DNA of 64,000 nt from Agrypnia vestita. Taxonomy: Eukaryota; Arthropoda; Insecta; Trichoptera; Phryganeidae. The stretch's first letter is position 1; each line of letters opens with the position of its first letter. Below, one piece after another: positions 1-12,531 of this stretch. The notes beneath the pieces were generated by a model. That model was given only the letters and a program-made list of their open reading frames with translations. It ran no database searches and was not told where the DNA came from. Both the position numbers and the translations under genes were made by a program. The DNA is taken from NCBI GenBank assembly GCA_016648135.1, contig JADDOH010011212.1:21923-85922 (forward strand). Reading direction: 5' to 3'.

Positions 1-137
1 ATGAACTACCTATGAGATGACAAAAGTACATAGATAGCAATGGTACATACTTTGATTAAATAAATATATTACAATTAAAAAAAATCGGCTTTATGTTCCT
101 CCCATACTAAACGCCAATTTCATATGTAAGGACCTAA
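1..137 (+). mobile_element. 3' end of a mariner (cecropia-like) transposon, left copy
   Basis: The last codons of a mariner transposase read on the plus strand up to the stop at 57-59 (ending SNGTYFD), followed by the 3' UTR and a terminal inverted repeat ending at 137. A TA follows at 138-139, the expected mariner target duplication. The sequence is nearly the reverse complement of 63140-63275. One tryptophan codon is TGA (18-20), so this copy is dead. The 5' part lies outside the window. Confidence 0.88.
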
Positions 138-424
138 TATTTATTTATTGGTTTGAGATGTTTCACCGTGTAGCAATCTATGGCCCCTGGCGACGGAGCG
201 CAAAAACTACAGCTGTCAAGTCGGCGCGGCAAATTCGTTTTGTGGACAGCGCGAGAAACGGTGCTATTCGGAGTTTTTCTGTGATTCGGCTTTAAAACGG
301 AAATCTCTAAACGGTCGACGACTTCAAACATACCGGTAACATCAAGACAAGTGAAAAACAACCAAGGAATACGGCGGACGAACATTTAGTACACGGAGAC
401 AGGCGGCCCACCAGTCGACTAAAG
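138..424 (+). other. GC-richer block ending in a consensus splice donor; possible non-coding first exon
   Basis: This block stands out from the AT-rich surroundings and ends ACTAAAG|GTAAGT, with the donor GT at 425-426. No long open frame fits it. It starts directly at the mariner target site, so its natural left boundary may be displaced. It could be a 5' UTR exon of an unseen gene or the 5' region of a LINE. No homology was recognised. Confidence 0.25.
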
Positions 425-2066
425 GTAAGTCGTAGATTTTCTACTTGGATCGAACAAAATTTAAAATCAATAAAGGAAAGGTCAAAAAACACCACATACA
501 ACAGAGCTATCGAAAACGGCGTAAACACTAACTGTTGTGATGAAATTCCATTTCACCTAACTATCTTATCCAACATAAGTGGTCAATGGAGTGACTCACG
601 ACAAGCATTGTTTGAGCTTTGAGAGCTTTGGCGAATCTATGGGCCTAGGTGTGTACGTAGAACAATACGAAAGCCAACGATTCTCTCATAAAAATATCAA
701 TGATGCATACTCACTCTGAGTAGAAAATCTCACAAAAATCTGACGTATGTAGGTACATGGACCAAAACATACATATACTTCTGTAACTTTACACCTTTAT
801 ATACACGCAATATTTTCGCAAGGCTCATATCTATAAGAGTCATTACCAACGTGTTGTTAGTCTGTCAATTATAAAAGTAAATTAATAATGAAACAAAACG
901 TTTTTAGGCCGGAGCCACCCTGTGCGTATCTTCCGTCGCGTCTTTTCCATCGCGTAAAATCGGAAAAGCAAACTTACTTATCTTTTTGCCCTGTGTTATT
1001 TAACTAGGATAACATATAAAAAGCAGATAAATTACAACAAATAAGTCAATCGAATACATTAAAAAATTAATAAAGTTACCTCAAAACCCTGGCACCCTCT
1101 AGACAATTTAAAAAATATCTTTAAAATACTAATCGCATGCTTTAATATTATCAGATTATTTTTCAATCATTTATTGGAATATTTTATTTTTAACTTTTCA
1201 GCGCTAATTTACCAACTACCTAAAACAATTTTACTGCAGAGGGAATTCTCTATTATATAATATGAAATACCTCTCACCATGGACGCAAACCAAAAAAAAA
1301 AGTGTCATTTATCCATTAAAATCATAATCAATCTTATTACTTTGCCGTTATCATATCCGTGAAAAAAACGCGACATAATAATTGCAGAATTTTGAAGCTG
1401 AAAATTCATTAACTGAAACTCATTTCTTTACTTTAAATGGACCCTATTCGCTTAAACTTAAAACTAAATATAATTAGTAACCCTTGCCTAATGGCTGAGC
1501 CGCGAGCTGATTGTGTGTCACACTCGGGAGCCAGCGCCAGCAGCATTCGACAGCAAGTTACGAACCTAACAGACAGAGAGACAACGAAATTATTATATTT
1601 GAATGAATTATAAACAGAATCTTTCCATACCAATACTAGGCTACATCACTGGCTCGATGCAGACAACATGGTCGCGAACCAAAAGCACCCATATTGCTTG
1701 TCATCGTAAACCATTTTAGAGCTGGACCCCTTATACGAGTACGTACAGCATAATTGATAATGCAGAAAGCATCATGACTGGTTTTGCTATCTGCATTTGA
1801 ATCCATAGAAGAAATTCAATCGCGTGTACAACATTTATTTGTGGTATTGTACCATCGCGCCAGAACTCGAACGGTTGGTTTAGCTCTCGACATGGACAAC
1901 ATTTCAACATGCTTTCATTTTAATTAATCGCCGCAGTAAAGTTTAGCCAAACTTTTAAACTTTTAAACCATTGTAAAAAATGGTATAATTTGATTGAGAC
2001 ACATGTTAAGACATCAGAGAAAAAGGTTTTTTTATTTAGATTGGAAATTAATTCATTTGTTTAGAT
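425..2066. other. No gene recognised; one short Helitron-like remnant
   Basis: AT-rich sequence. The only recognisable piece is at about 1555-1605, where a minus-strand segment (ATAATTTCGTTGTC followed by CTGTCTG) resembles the 5' part of the Helitron copies at 18965 and 62064. I see nothing else supportable. Confidence 0.4.
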
Positions 2067-2221
2067 CAGTGTTTTTCTACCCGTGGGTCACGACCCCTAG
2101 GAGGGTTGCCAAGTGTTACTCGGGAGGTCGCGGTAGCAAGCCAGGTAAAAGTAAAAAGCAATAGTTGTAGGTCATCTACTAAAATAAAAATATTTTTAGT
2201 GAGAAGGCTATGCCTGTTTAT

Positions 2222-2484
2222 TTTAAAAAAAAAATTCAAACCGTGGTTGTATTTTTGAGACGTTAATAATCTAATTATTTTCTAATTGAAGCCTTTTTAT
2301 CTTTTTATTTTTAATTTTTGTATATTTTTTATTTTATTTATTATTTTTATTTTAAATTTTTATTTTATTATTATTTAAAAAAAAAATTCAAACCGTGGTT
2401 GTATTTTTGAGACGTTTACAATCAAATCATTTTCTAATTGAAGCCTTTTTATCTTTTTATTTTTAATTTCGTATATTTTTTATA
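2222..2484. repeat. Tandem duplication of ~110 bp, offset 152 bp
   Basis: The segment around TTCAAACCGTGGTTGTATTT at about 2222-2332 recurs at about 2374-2484, including the same TTTTTGAGACGTT and AAGCCTTTTTATC words, with few differences. An AT-rich spacer separates the copies. It is an internal duplication of the surrounding hAT element. Confidence 0.8.
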
Positions 2485-2868
2485 CATTTTTATACATATA
2501 GTATTTCAATAACTTACCAATGAATATCAAAACTGAAGAACAATATACGAAATTCAAGAAATACATAAAATAAATACAATAATACACGATCAAAACAAAA
2601 AATTGTTAGAATTTAAATAATACCTGTGCTCCGAAAATAATTTGTATACTTGATTCGCTAATATTTATTTTATGATGTTTATAATACTCTATACTGTCCC
2701 ATTTATTGACTTTTACATACTTATCATTCATGTTCTAAAATTATGTATCATGTATTCCTGTCCCCAAACACAAGTTTTAACTTTTCTGGGGACAGTTAAA
2801 CACGTATTAAAAAATATACTATTCACTACTACTACTACTACTACTGTAACATGTATGTATTTTTTAAA

Positions 2869-2950
2869 AATTTAATAAATGTTTATTTACCCACAAAGAA
2901 CGTTAAAGAATTTAATAAATGTTTATTTACCTTAGAGAACGTTCACATAG
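2869..2950. repeat. Two-copy tandem repeat, 40-bp period
   Basis: AATTTAATAAATGTTTATTT starts at 2869 and again at 2909, each followed by AC-rich sequence and GAACGTT. It lies inside the hAT element. Confidence 0.7.
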
Positions 2951-3155
2951 GTAGGAAGTGGCGAATGGCACTAATAATTTTAAAGTTTCTCTTGACAGCT
3001 CTGGATATTCTTTTCTTCGTTTGCAAATTGAATTCCATTTTAAGCATGCCGTCAGCAGCTAAATCTATAAGATTTTTTTTCATCTTCATGGATAACAAAT
3101 CGGCCAGTTGCACTGACATATCCAAAAAAGGATTTCTTTGCTCATATTTACCCAC
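2943..3155 (-). pseudogene. hAT transposase fragment (C-terminal part)
   Basis: An open stretch of about 70 codons contains FLDMSVQLADLL, then KNLIDLAADGMLKMEFN. This pattern is typical of the region before the C-terminal dimerisation domain in GTF2IRD2/ZBED5-like hAT transposases. It lies inside the 2067-3315 element. Flanking transposase parts are absent, so no functional enzyme is expected. The family call is from pattern memory. Confidence 0.6.
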
Positions 3156-3904
3156 TGGCAGCTTTAAAATCGAGGTCTGGAAAATAAATTTATTTTTTTA
3201 ACGTTTTTTTTTAAATCATGGACGTAGTTTTATTATGGACTGTTTTAGTATGGAGGTCACCAGAATTTTTTTACTTGTAAAGGGGTATCGTATTCAAAAA
3301 GGTTGAAAAACACTGGTTTAGACAAAAAAAATGTTTTTAATAAAAATTCCGATACTAATTTTCTCTTTAAAACCGTATTTTATATGATTTAATTAGAAAA
3401 AAAAAATCCAATATTATTTATTGACCGTACCGGTTTCAAGCAATCATGGCCATTTTCATTATTTTCTCAAGCTAGGGCATCTGTACAATCTTATTATGTG
3501 AATTGTACTGTACAGTGAATTATTCTACATAATTTTAAAAGGTTGGTGAGAGTTTTGATTTTAATGTTGGGATATATCTGCCTTTTACACTTTTAAAACT
3601 CACACTTTTAAAAAAATATTTTAATTTAATCATGATAATGGAATTCCACCATGAATTAACAGCTACAATATTATATATTATTAAATGTATTCATTATATC
3701 AAAAGTACATATATTGTTTCGGAGGTAAGTCTATAGAACTCCATAATCACACATATGGAAATAAAAACCATTATTTTTTTAGTTCCACCTTTTTAATTTT
3801 TATGAAACGCGTTACTCCTTATGAGAGCATTATCAAAACGCGTCTCATAAAAACTGTAGAACTAATGCAATGTATTCCCGCCTGGCAATACAGAGATGGT
3901 TTAC

Positions 3905-4080
3905 AGGGGGAGTAAAACGCGGACAAGTGTTTTACTCCAGGTTTATTTCAACAGGAAGATTTGCCGACCGAGCGTAGCTAGCCCTGTCTATAGTCAGCAG
4001 GAACCGGGAAGTGTCCCCCTTTTTATGTGCTCGCGTCCCCCACCATCTTCGGGTGGCGGGCACACAAAAACACTACACTA
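3905..4080. other. GC-richer block with two strong hairpins
   Basis: GGAGTAAAAC (3909-3918) pairs exactly with GTTTTACTCC (3929-3938) across a 10-base loop. Near 4027-4070, GTGC and CCACC pair with GGTGG and GCAC around ATCTTC. The compact structure and sharp composition change suggest the end region of a retroelement or a structured transcript. The identity is unknown. Confidence 0.4.
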
Positions 4081-4164
4081 AAGAACAAGAATTATTTCCT
4101 TACGTTTATACATAACTTTTTATTTCAACTTTATACCAAACCCACAATATTTGAGTTTTTTTCA

Positions 4165-4206
4165 CTACTGTGGTTTCGAAAGGAGCAGCCTTTCTCATCA
4201 TCAGGC
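4165..4206 (-). repeat. Hammerhead-like core motif (retroelement-associated)
   Basis: On the minus strand CTGATGA is followed by a stem GAAAGG/CCTTTC with a CTGCT loop and then GAAAC. This is the conserved core order of hammerhead ribozymes. Three extra bases lie between CTGATGA and the stem, and no stem III partner is evident, so catalysis is doubtful. A related copy is at 46355-46402. Confidence 0.4.
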
Positions 4207-6180
4207 AAAATTAATAACTAATACAGAATTTTGTCGATCTGTCCGGGTATGGCAGGGAGCCGCGCAATGGTAAGGAATTGTCAATAACGGAAACTAGTCT
4301 GGTATTGGAGAAGTGTTATGGATTGTGATATTATTCGTAAGTGTTTTCTCAGAATTTAAATTTCTTGGGATTTCAACGGTTTCCAAATTATTCACTGTAC
4401 ATTCTTTATGAGGAACCAAGTGGAGTAGTTTTAATTTGTGAATATCATAAAATTGGTTGACAAATTTGGAGAAATTAATATTTTACAGCAATGTTTTATT
4501 TTTATTTTTGTATTTAAGTTTCTCGCGATTTGACCTACATATATATTTTTTATCGCTTACTTCGTAAGTTATTTGATATATCCCCTTTTTCTAAAATATA
4601 TATTTTTGTTTTCAATTTAGACGAATTTTACTAATATTGTTATTTGTGTAAATATGAGTAGATAAATAACTCATAACAGTACCATTGTATAGAATTTTTC
4701 ATTATTAGTGTTATTTATGGTCTGAGTGTAAATATGTTTCTAAAATATTTTAGTTCATTTTCGGTTATAAAATTCATAACTTCTACTAAAGCAAAATTAT
4801 ATCCGTTATTAATATCAGTTTGTTTAATTATTTTAATTTTGTTATATGAAATAGATTAATTTATATTAACCTATTTCATACGATATTCATATTTCAATTA
4901 ATCTATTTCACAAGCAATGGAAACTGGTCATTTTATATGTCTAAAGTAATTAATGAGATAACAAGGGAACTAAGTTATCATGAGCGATGAACCAAATTCC
5001 GCTGAATAAATCGATAAACAGGCAACAGACAGACAGATATTGCTCTATATAATATGTTAATAATTAATATTCAATAAACTAAACTAAAAATTCATCTCCT
5101 AATTTTAGGCAATCTAGCGAACACATTCAAATGTTTACTAGGAAAAAATCGCTTCTTGTAGTATTCTGGAATGTTCTGCTGTGTATATAATATTATTATT
5201 TTTTTTATAAATAGAGATGTGAACAAGAAATACAAATGAAATCACATTGAAAATTATCTTCCTATAATTTAATTTGCATTTAAAATTCACATTTTTAATT
5301 TGTTTCGTAATTATTCGGAGGGCTTTGTTTATTTTTCCTACATTTTTAAGTCCAATTTTCCACAATGTGGGGATTATTTAATCCAGCGTCTGATTTTCTT
5401 CTACTACTAATGTGATTTTTGATTCATATTTTTATAAAGAATCCAAATTTACATTTTTCGAATTAAAGATAATTTTTCATATATTTTTTTTGAATTGCCA
5501 CTAAACTAGCCCTTGAACATGATCCTGAGTTAGTGTAGTTTTGTAGTAAAAATTATTTAATACAAATAAATCTTATATTTACATATTAAATTGACATTTT
5601 TTAAATATTGTTGCTATTCGTGTAGACCTCATCAGTGAAGAGAAGCTCTGTAGTATGATAAGGGAAACTCAGTTCCTTTTTTGTATAGGTACATATGTGA
5701 ATCATTTAATAATATGTGTGGTAATAAATGGTAATTTGATAATGAACAATATTGAAGTAATTTGAAAAAAGCTGTAAGTTTAAACGATTTATGAATTTGA
5801 GTTAGATTTAGGAAGGTTTTGATTTTTAAATTTGTTCTGAAAGGTTATTAAATAACCATTTTATGCAGCGTATCTCGACAGATAGATTATTGTAGTAGTT
5901 AATGGCTTTATAAATATAGTGGTTCTGCATTTGGATTGTTTTAAATTTAGGCATTATGATTTGGTTCCCAATTCTCATAAGCTTTAAGTATTCCTGGTTT
6001 TCTGTAAGGTTTTTATGTTTATTATATTCTTATTTTTATTATTTTTCCATATATTCTGTTAACCAACAATTTTTTTATATTTATTTTCTTTTTTCTGTGA
6101 ATTTTAACAATAAAAATCAATTACTCGTGTTATATTATTTATTTCCACACGGCCTTGACTTAAAAACTTTACTAAAAAAT

Positions 6181-6440
6181 GCGACCGAATGGAGGCGGTC
6201 GCCGCCTTCTCGGCCGCGACAATTTTCTCAAACGGCGGGATATGGCTGTAAAAAAGTAGTTGGTTTTTTGCTTAATGGCGGGGAACATCGAACGAACTTT
6301 CTCTGCTCCAGTTTATATCAATTAAAGGTATTTATAACGCGGACGGGCATTCTTAATCCGACACCATAAAATTTCCGTCGCTCACCCTCCATCCGCGGCC
6401 GTATCTGGATTCGGATTCATTTAATTTCGTCACCAATTAA
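6181..6440. other. Isolated GC-rich block with a GCGACCG/CGGTCGC hairpin
   Basis: A block of clearly higher GC in an AT-rich desert. GCGACCG at 6181-6187 pairs with CGGTCGC at 6196-6202. A 137-codon open frame (5956-6369) crosses it but looks like translated low-complexity sequence, not a protein. It could be a conserved regulatory element, a promoter or an old repeat; the sequence alone does not decide. Confidence 0.3.
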
Positions 6441-9400
6441 ACGAAGGTTTTCAGTTTTTAATAAGACACATTCCTTGTTTATTGATTTCTCGAGAAGAAT
6501 GAATAATGGTTTCAAACTTATCGACTTGATTTATTTTATTTTTTACATATAATTTTATGTAACATTTTCAAAACCTGTTTTTAAATATTGTTACGTGCGC
6601 GGAATACACGTTACCTGAAAATTCTTTGTGTGTTTTTTAAATATGCTAGAAGCTTCGAATATAAAAACCATGTAGCTCTCATTCCTTTACCATTACCACA
6701 AAAATGCGTTAAGTTACATAAATCTTTCTTGTCTGTTCAAGTGCCTCTACAGAATAAAAATATGAAATGTTTCAATATGCCTTTTAAATTTGGTACTGGA
6801 GGCGAATACTTACAATCCTTTTAACACAATGTGTACTAATGCCTCAATTTTGGAATAATTAAGGGTCCGAGATAGACTTTTCACTGTTTAAGTATATCAC
6901 TCGAAGAGAAAATGAAACTAGTAGTGACTGTAATAAATTGAATGCCAGAAAGGAAGATGCTATTTTCGTGGATCAATCAGATCAACTACGGTGCTGGCGT
7001 AATTATTTTTTAAGAAAAATTCTTTTATGCTGCAAAACAAATCACTTTTATGTATAACCTATTGAATTTGAAAATTGAATTAAAATTGCATCTTCTGCAT
7101 ATTTTTTTACATTTGTAAATTTATGATTATTTTTTTTTTAATTTGAAAAAGTGTATTTACTCACGTGTAACAATACTTTCTACAGATTTTTTTATTTATT
7201 GATCATTATTATTAATTTTTTACATATAATACAATATAAAACAAATTCAAACTAAGGTTCTTGAAATACTCCTAATTAATTTTTCTTATTTTGCTTCTCT
7301 GTAAGAGTCAAAGACTTGTGTATAGAGTAATTAGGTATATACTAATAATAAATAAGAAAGATAGTTTACATTATTTTGCAGTTTAAGTGCATAAGTATCT
7401 AAATTATACAGAATCAAATTGAATACGAATAATGATATTATTGTTATTATATATAATATTTGTTTGGTGTGAACAAGCATCTTATTATTATTTGATATAT
7501 GCAATAGATGTCTGCATATATGTTTTTTAATTTCAAGTAAAAATTTATTGCGATCTGTTATTTATTTTATTTTTAACGGGGGATTTTTAAAGAATTTAAA
7601 AACTAAAGTGATTTTGAGTTGTGGTGAATTGAAATGTTGGTATGCCAAGCGTATCTCAAAATCACGTAGATAGAAAATCGCTTCTAGCATTAAATTTGTT
7701 ATTAATTTGAATTTGGTTTATTGATAACATATGAAAATATATCATTAATATTTATAATAATTTGAAACTTTTATTAGTTAACATATCATTATTTTTTCAT
7801 GATAACAATATGAAAAATATAATCATATTTTTTCTCTCTGGAGCCGGCATGTGTAAAAGAAGTTTAATAAATTTTAAAAAACCATTTCGCTTTAAAATAG
7901 ATATCATCGTTCAATCTGTTGAATAATGGTAATATTTTTCTTGTAAAGGGTTAATGCAGACAACATAGTAGACTGCTCGCATTTTCGACTTCGAAGGTTT
8001 AAGGAGGAGAAAGCTCGTAAGATCCGTTGATACAGCCTGACGTGCCAAAGGGCATGGAGATTACACGAGAAACCCACGAGCATCAAGGCTCGCGAAGCTT
8101 TCAATGAGGTTTAAAAAATGTCTCAATTTGTTGGTGCCGAAGTTCATTCAATTTCGTTATCTTGAAATATTTAAGCTCAACATGCAACTGGGCACAAATC
8201 AGGGCGATGGTATATATTACATTATTTAAACATGTATGTATCACTGTATTGAATCTTTATTATTTATTATTATATTATTAAATTATATTATTTCGCTTTA
8301 GAGAACTATCATTGCATTCCATTATACACTTTGTGTTTTGTATATGCTTATAGATCGTGTTAATGTATTGAAATATTACTTAGTGTATTTACATTTATTT
8401 ATTTTGGTGGTTTATGTATATTTTTTTTAATAATAAGGTAGTGAACTGACGGGACAATGATGGTAAAATTTTTGATGGCAGTCGTGCGGCCCAATTTTGC
8501 TTTGCAGTGCTGGGTTGCACGGTTGCCTTTGGCATTAAAAAATGCCAACCTGGCGGCGAATGTGTAGGACCGATGAGCTTTTGCTTATAAAACGGTCCTG
8601 GGTAAGCGGTGGATCTGCCCTCATTGTATTCCAGTAGATTAATTATATGGTGCTAGGGCTAGGTGCAAAAACTTCGGGAGAGGCTTTCTCATTTAATTTT
8701 GAATAGAAAAAATTCTATACACTTTGGGTGAAATATCCATAGTGACATAGCGATATCAAAGTTTGCATTTTTTCTAATATTTTTTACTACTTTCTGTAAA
8801 ATGTTAAAAGTTATCACTACAGTAACTTATGTGAAATATTAAAAATTCATTTTCTTCAATTTAAGTCAAATAAATAAAATTGATACATAACATTATAGTG
8901 AAGTATGCATATTTTTAAAATATAGATATTTTTAAGATACATTTTTCAAAACAGTAAACAATGAATTTTATTGTTATATTTTTGTATTTGAAATATCGTA
9001 AAAGTGCTTTACTTATTTAAATTTTCAGTAATATTTCGGATATGTGTATTGCTTTGATAGGTAATTTCATCATTATATAATGACACCTTCCATGGTTAAA
9101 ACTTCAAGCAATTCATTATTAAAAATTCATAAAAAGTGTCGTCCTGGGAGGCATTTTCAACAGTAATATAACAATATCTTTTGGGCTTGGAAATTTAATT
9201 ACATTTATTTAATTTAAAGGAAATTACACGGCACGTAATGTTTCCCATAAATAGCCTGTATGTTCTGAAGGAAAAAAATTCTAATAGAAAACAAACAATT
9301 CAGAGATTTGAAAATTAGAACACAATATTATGTGTAGAATATTAGAAACTACATAGGTAGTTGATAAATAATGGAATTTTATCAAAGAGCTCGGAAATTT

Positions 9401-9946
9401 CATATGATTTATTAGATATTTGATGACCAGGAAACATTTCAACCTGACTTTTACTACCTACTTTGGTCTCAGCACATAAATTCCTTGCATAGTAAGGGAT
9501 GTCAGGAAGTGAATGCCTACTAAAAAATTTAAACATTAAGCCGATGCACGTGAATCAATCAGTTACTGGAAATATGAATGAAATATGAACCCTTTACAAT
9601 AATCTCTTTAGAAACCCATCTCACAAGAGTCCGACTACTGAGTACGTTTAAAAATAAATAAATAGCAATAGAGGGTGGGGTAAATTGAAGATGTTTTAAA
9701 TTTATTTATTTTTATTAACATTAAAGGCACATAGGGACAGAATTATTACACATATTACAAAACAAAAAATGTGAAATAAAATGACAAGTTGCCAAGCAGC
9801 AAACGCACGTTAATATAAGAATACATAAACACTATCAAACACTATACATACTTAATAACCATGACACAGAAGAATTATACATATAAACACTTTTAACAAC
9901 TTTTCACTAAAGATAACCACATCGATTTATACTTATGATTTATGAA

Positions 9947-10147
9947 CTATCTTCTCCCCGGCACAAGTATTTTCGGTTGTTTATTGAAGAGTCTTATAAT
10001 ATTTATTTCCTTTAAGTCACTAGAAAGTCCGTTATAGAATTTAATAGTTGTATATAGAAAACCATGTCGTTCTCTATTTTTTCTCGATGTATCACTTCTT
10101 ACCGCTCTTATGTACTGAGTGTATGGGTTCTGAGTGTACGTTGCCAT
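9947..10147 (-). pseudogene. C-terminal fragment of a non-LTR retrotransposon reverse transcriptase
   Basis: The minus strand encodes IKFYNGLSSDLKEI with an upstream arginine-rich stretch. This is the layout of the reverse transcriptase tail in jockey/CR1-type LINEs, where a YN.LP..L motif precedes the stop. Only about 66 codons remain, with no catalytic motif. AT-rich sequence at 9700-9940 would be its 3' side. Family assignment is tentative. Confidence 0.45.
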
Positions 10148-10626
10148 TCTGATGCAAGGTGATGAGGGTTTTAATCATTTATTTTTTGTTTTATAACGCA
10201 TCTTTTCCTTTTCGATATATATCAAATCTCCTAATATTAGTAAATTGATATTTTTATAAAGGTTAGTGGTTTTGTTGTAGAGATTTTTTAATATATTCAC
10301 AGTCACACATAACACAGCACTTACAAGAACAAAGTTCAATGTTATATAGACACCATAATCCTCCGCTCATATAAAATACTTTCGAAGCATATTTTAATCG
10401 CACCCGGTAAAAATAATGCGTTTTTATTCGAAAAAACATCAAATTCTCATGTACCTACACAATAGTTTATAATATTTGATGTATTACTGAATTGGAAATA
10501 CAAGCCCTTATTTGACCTGTTGTTAAATGAGAAAAATTACAAAAATTTATATAAATGTTTCATGTTTTATTTTTTAATTTGACACTCTTCAATATACATC
10601 ATATTTAGATAATTATTGTTGTATTG

Positions 10627-10795
10627 TTGGTGTAGTGGTCATGACGCTCGCCTAGTGATCTGGCGGTCAGTGATTCGAGCCTCATTCCAGGATACAAGCA
10701 AGTTAGTACTATTTTCATAGCACAAGCGTTTAGCTTAGTTTTAAAATGCTTAGTAAGAATATTGACGCGACACGTGTTCGCATCACTATTTAAAA
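10627..10795 (+). mobile_element. tRNA-derived SINE, plus-oriented copy
   Basis: The head shows an A-box-like GTAGTGGTCATGACGCTCGC and a B-box-like GTGATTCGAGCC, then a body ending in GTGTTCGCATCACTATTTAA. A second copy lies at 14583-14758 on the minus strand and matches through head, body and tail. It is not a functional tRNA: the tRNA fold cannot be completed and the copy is repeated. Confidence 0.75.
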
Positions 10796-10904
10796 AAACA
10801 TTAAAGCAATATTATTAATACGTCAAAGATAATATGCAAAGGATAAATCTTTTCATCGAAAAACAAAGTTGCCAACCAATCTTTAACCCGACGATGAAAA
10901 ATTG

Positions 10905-10985
10905 ACAATGCAGATATAGCTCAGCTGGAAGACCAACTATAGAAAGGTCCTGGGTATTATGATTCTACAATATTGTCGTTAATTG
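10905..10985 (+). repeat. Degenerate tRNA-like sequence
   Basis: TAGCTCAGCTGGAAGACCAA at about 10916 resembles a tRNA D-arm/A-box (TAGCTCAGNNGG). The B-box position reads GGTATTATGATTC, a poor match. It is most likely a decayed tRNA-derived SINE head or tRNA pseudogene, not an active gene. Confidence 0.4.
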
Positions 10986-11929
10986 TAAAACAATTATATT
11001 CGACAATTTTAAAGTTGTGTGGTTCGTGATTTTAAAATTTATTTTCTGGCAAGGATATGCACAATTATTTATTCACTTGAGCACAACAGAGGTAAAAATA
11101 AAAACAGACACCTGTCGACCACGTCCGTCTCCGTATTTGGAGCGACATCAAAATGCAGTTATATTTTAATGGCGTTTGCGTAAATAATGCTTTAAATCAA
11201 AGAGAAAAGCCGCAAAAATGGGGACTTTACTTAAATAAAATAAATTTAATCTCATCACATGAATAATATTTTGTTGGTTTACTCGTTTTCGGATCTCCGT
11301 AATAAGCTTCCGTTTTTACTTTCTCAGTAATTTGTTACAGAGAAGGAAAATATAAAAATTAAATTGCAAATGAGAAAGTTTTTTTTTAATTTCATTTTTT
11401 CTCATGTCCTCTCTTACAAATGACCTTTAATTAACTCATTATTTGTAATTATAAATTATAGAAGTCTCACAAAGATGAAGCTATTTCCACCGTAAGAACA
11501 TTCACAAGAATTTTTATATGTTCTATTATCTGTATTCTTTCAAATATTTTAAGACACTCGGACTATCTTTAAATATATAGGACATAGCTTATAAATCATT
11601 ATTTGTGTTTATTTAAATTGAATCGAAAAATACTTTATTTCCAATGAAAATATGTATGTAAGTGTTCAGATTATTTAATATATTTTCTTTTTAATGAAAC
11701 GCTTTAATAAAAAATAAAAAACTTGCGAGTCAGGGTCTTCTCGTACAGACTCGTTAACTTGCGGAATATTATTTTTGCTTATTTAGCATTAAACTGGTAT
11801 TTTCTAACTTTTCAACCACAATTTTATTTAATTAACACTAACATTGATTCACACTGTGTAATTAGTAGTGAACGCGAAGTAGGCATCAAAAAATCACATA
11901 AAAATCATTGAATTCGTAAAACTATTTTG

Positions 11930-12050
11930 CGTAGAACTTGCGTTCTTCCCCCATAAAGCGATCCACAGCGACTAAATTTCCAAGGAGCAAACTGTCGTGC
12001 GCTATCGCTCGCGCGCCCCTCTTTTGTGCGGTTCCCGCGCCGAAGCGATT
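11930..12050. other. Short GC-rich block (CGCTCGCGCGCCCC)
   Basis: A ~100-bp CpG-rich island in AT-rich DNA, with no open frame and no recognised repeat signature. It is the first of several similar islands (also 12945 and 29545). It could be a promoter fragment or repeat. Function unknown. Confidence 0.25.
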
Positions 12051-12291
12051 TGAAAAATGCATAAACTTATTAACCTATAGTTAACACATTAACATGCAAC
12101 CATTGAATAATAAACCTATGTATATACATTGACATAGTATGTCAAATAAATGTTTAATTCATTTCACTAAAATTAAAATTGTTTTTATTGAATGGAGTGC
12201 ACGCTAGTACTCTCAAAATTATATTTTTCTGTATAAAAATAATTATTAATATTTTGTTTTCCATTTTTATACATTTAATTTTTATTTTAGA

Positions 12292-12530
12292 GGCTTTTGA
12301 GACGTGACTATAGACGCATGTTGAAAGTTTCCTGGGTAGATAGAGTGACGATTCTTGAAGTCGTTCGGCGTATGGAAAATGTCCGGGAAGTGCTGCGGAC
12401 TATGAAGACAAGAAAACTAGAATATATCGGACATATTATGAGAGGACCAAAATATAGTCTGAACCAACTCATCAACCAGGGGGAAAATAAGTGGTAAAGG
12501 TAGCGTAAGAAGACGCCGCATCTCATGGCT
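12292..12530 (+). pseudogene. RTE-type LINE reverse transcriptase, C-terminal remnant
   Basis: The frame gives RRMLKVSWVDRV, RRMENVREVLRTMKTRKLEY, then IGHIMRG, the characteristic tail of RTE/BovB-like endonuclease-reverse transcriptases in insects. A run of five G at 12479-12483 contains one base too many. Beyond it the frame is lost to a TAA, while the +1 frame continues with RRRRISWL. Catalytic motifs lie upstream in the family and are absent. This is a dead fragment joined directly to a different LINE piece at 12532. Confidence 0.75.
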
Positions 12531-12531
12531 C

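Larger units (their letters stand above)
2067..3315. mobile_element. hAT (Buster-like) element, 1249 bp
   Basis: The termini are inverted: the left end CAGTGTTTTTCTACC matches the complement of the right end, with 11 identical outer bases. Flanks are GTTTAGAT (2059-2066) and GTTTAGAC (3316-3323), an 8-bp target duplication with one mismatch and a central TA. The interior holds a minus-strand transposase remnant at 2943-3155, two internal tandem duplications and an ACT microsatellite at 2827-2845. It is defective because most of the transposase is missing. Confidence 0.85.
3324..9946. other. Long stretch without a recognised gene
   Basis: Mostly AT-rich sequence with scattered short open frames that lack any recognisable protein pattern. 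Distinct items are a GC-richer hairpin-forming block at 3905-4080, a hammerhead-like motif at 4165-4206 and a GC-rich block at 6181-6440, listed separately. A moderately GC-rich piece at 8440-8640 may be an old repeat but was not identified. Confidence 0.4.

Noticed and set aside
2851..3201. 116-codon plus-strand open frame
   Set aside because: Antisense to the hAT transposase relic, and partly made of the 40-bp tandem repeat.
5956..6369. 137-codon open frame on the plus strand
   Set aside because: The first two thirds is translated T-rich sequence (strings of F, Y, S) and the rest crosses the GC-rich block without any domain pattern; no start context or splice support.
10627..10700. tRNA gene
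   Set aside because: A and B boxes are present, but the cloverleaf cannot be completed and a second copy with the same non-tRNA body exists; it is a SINE head.
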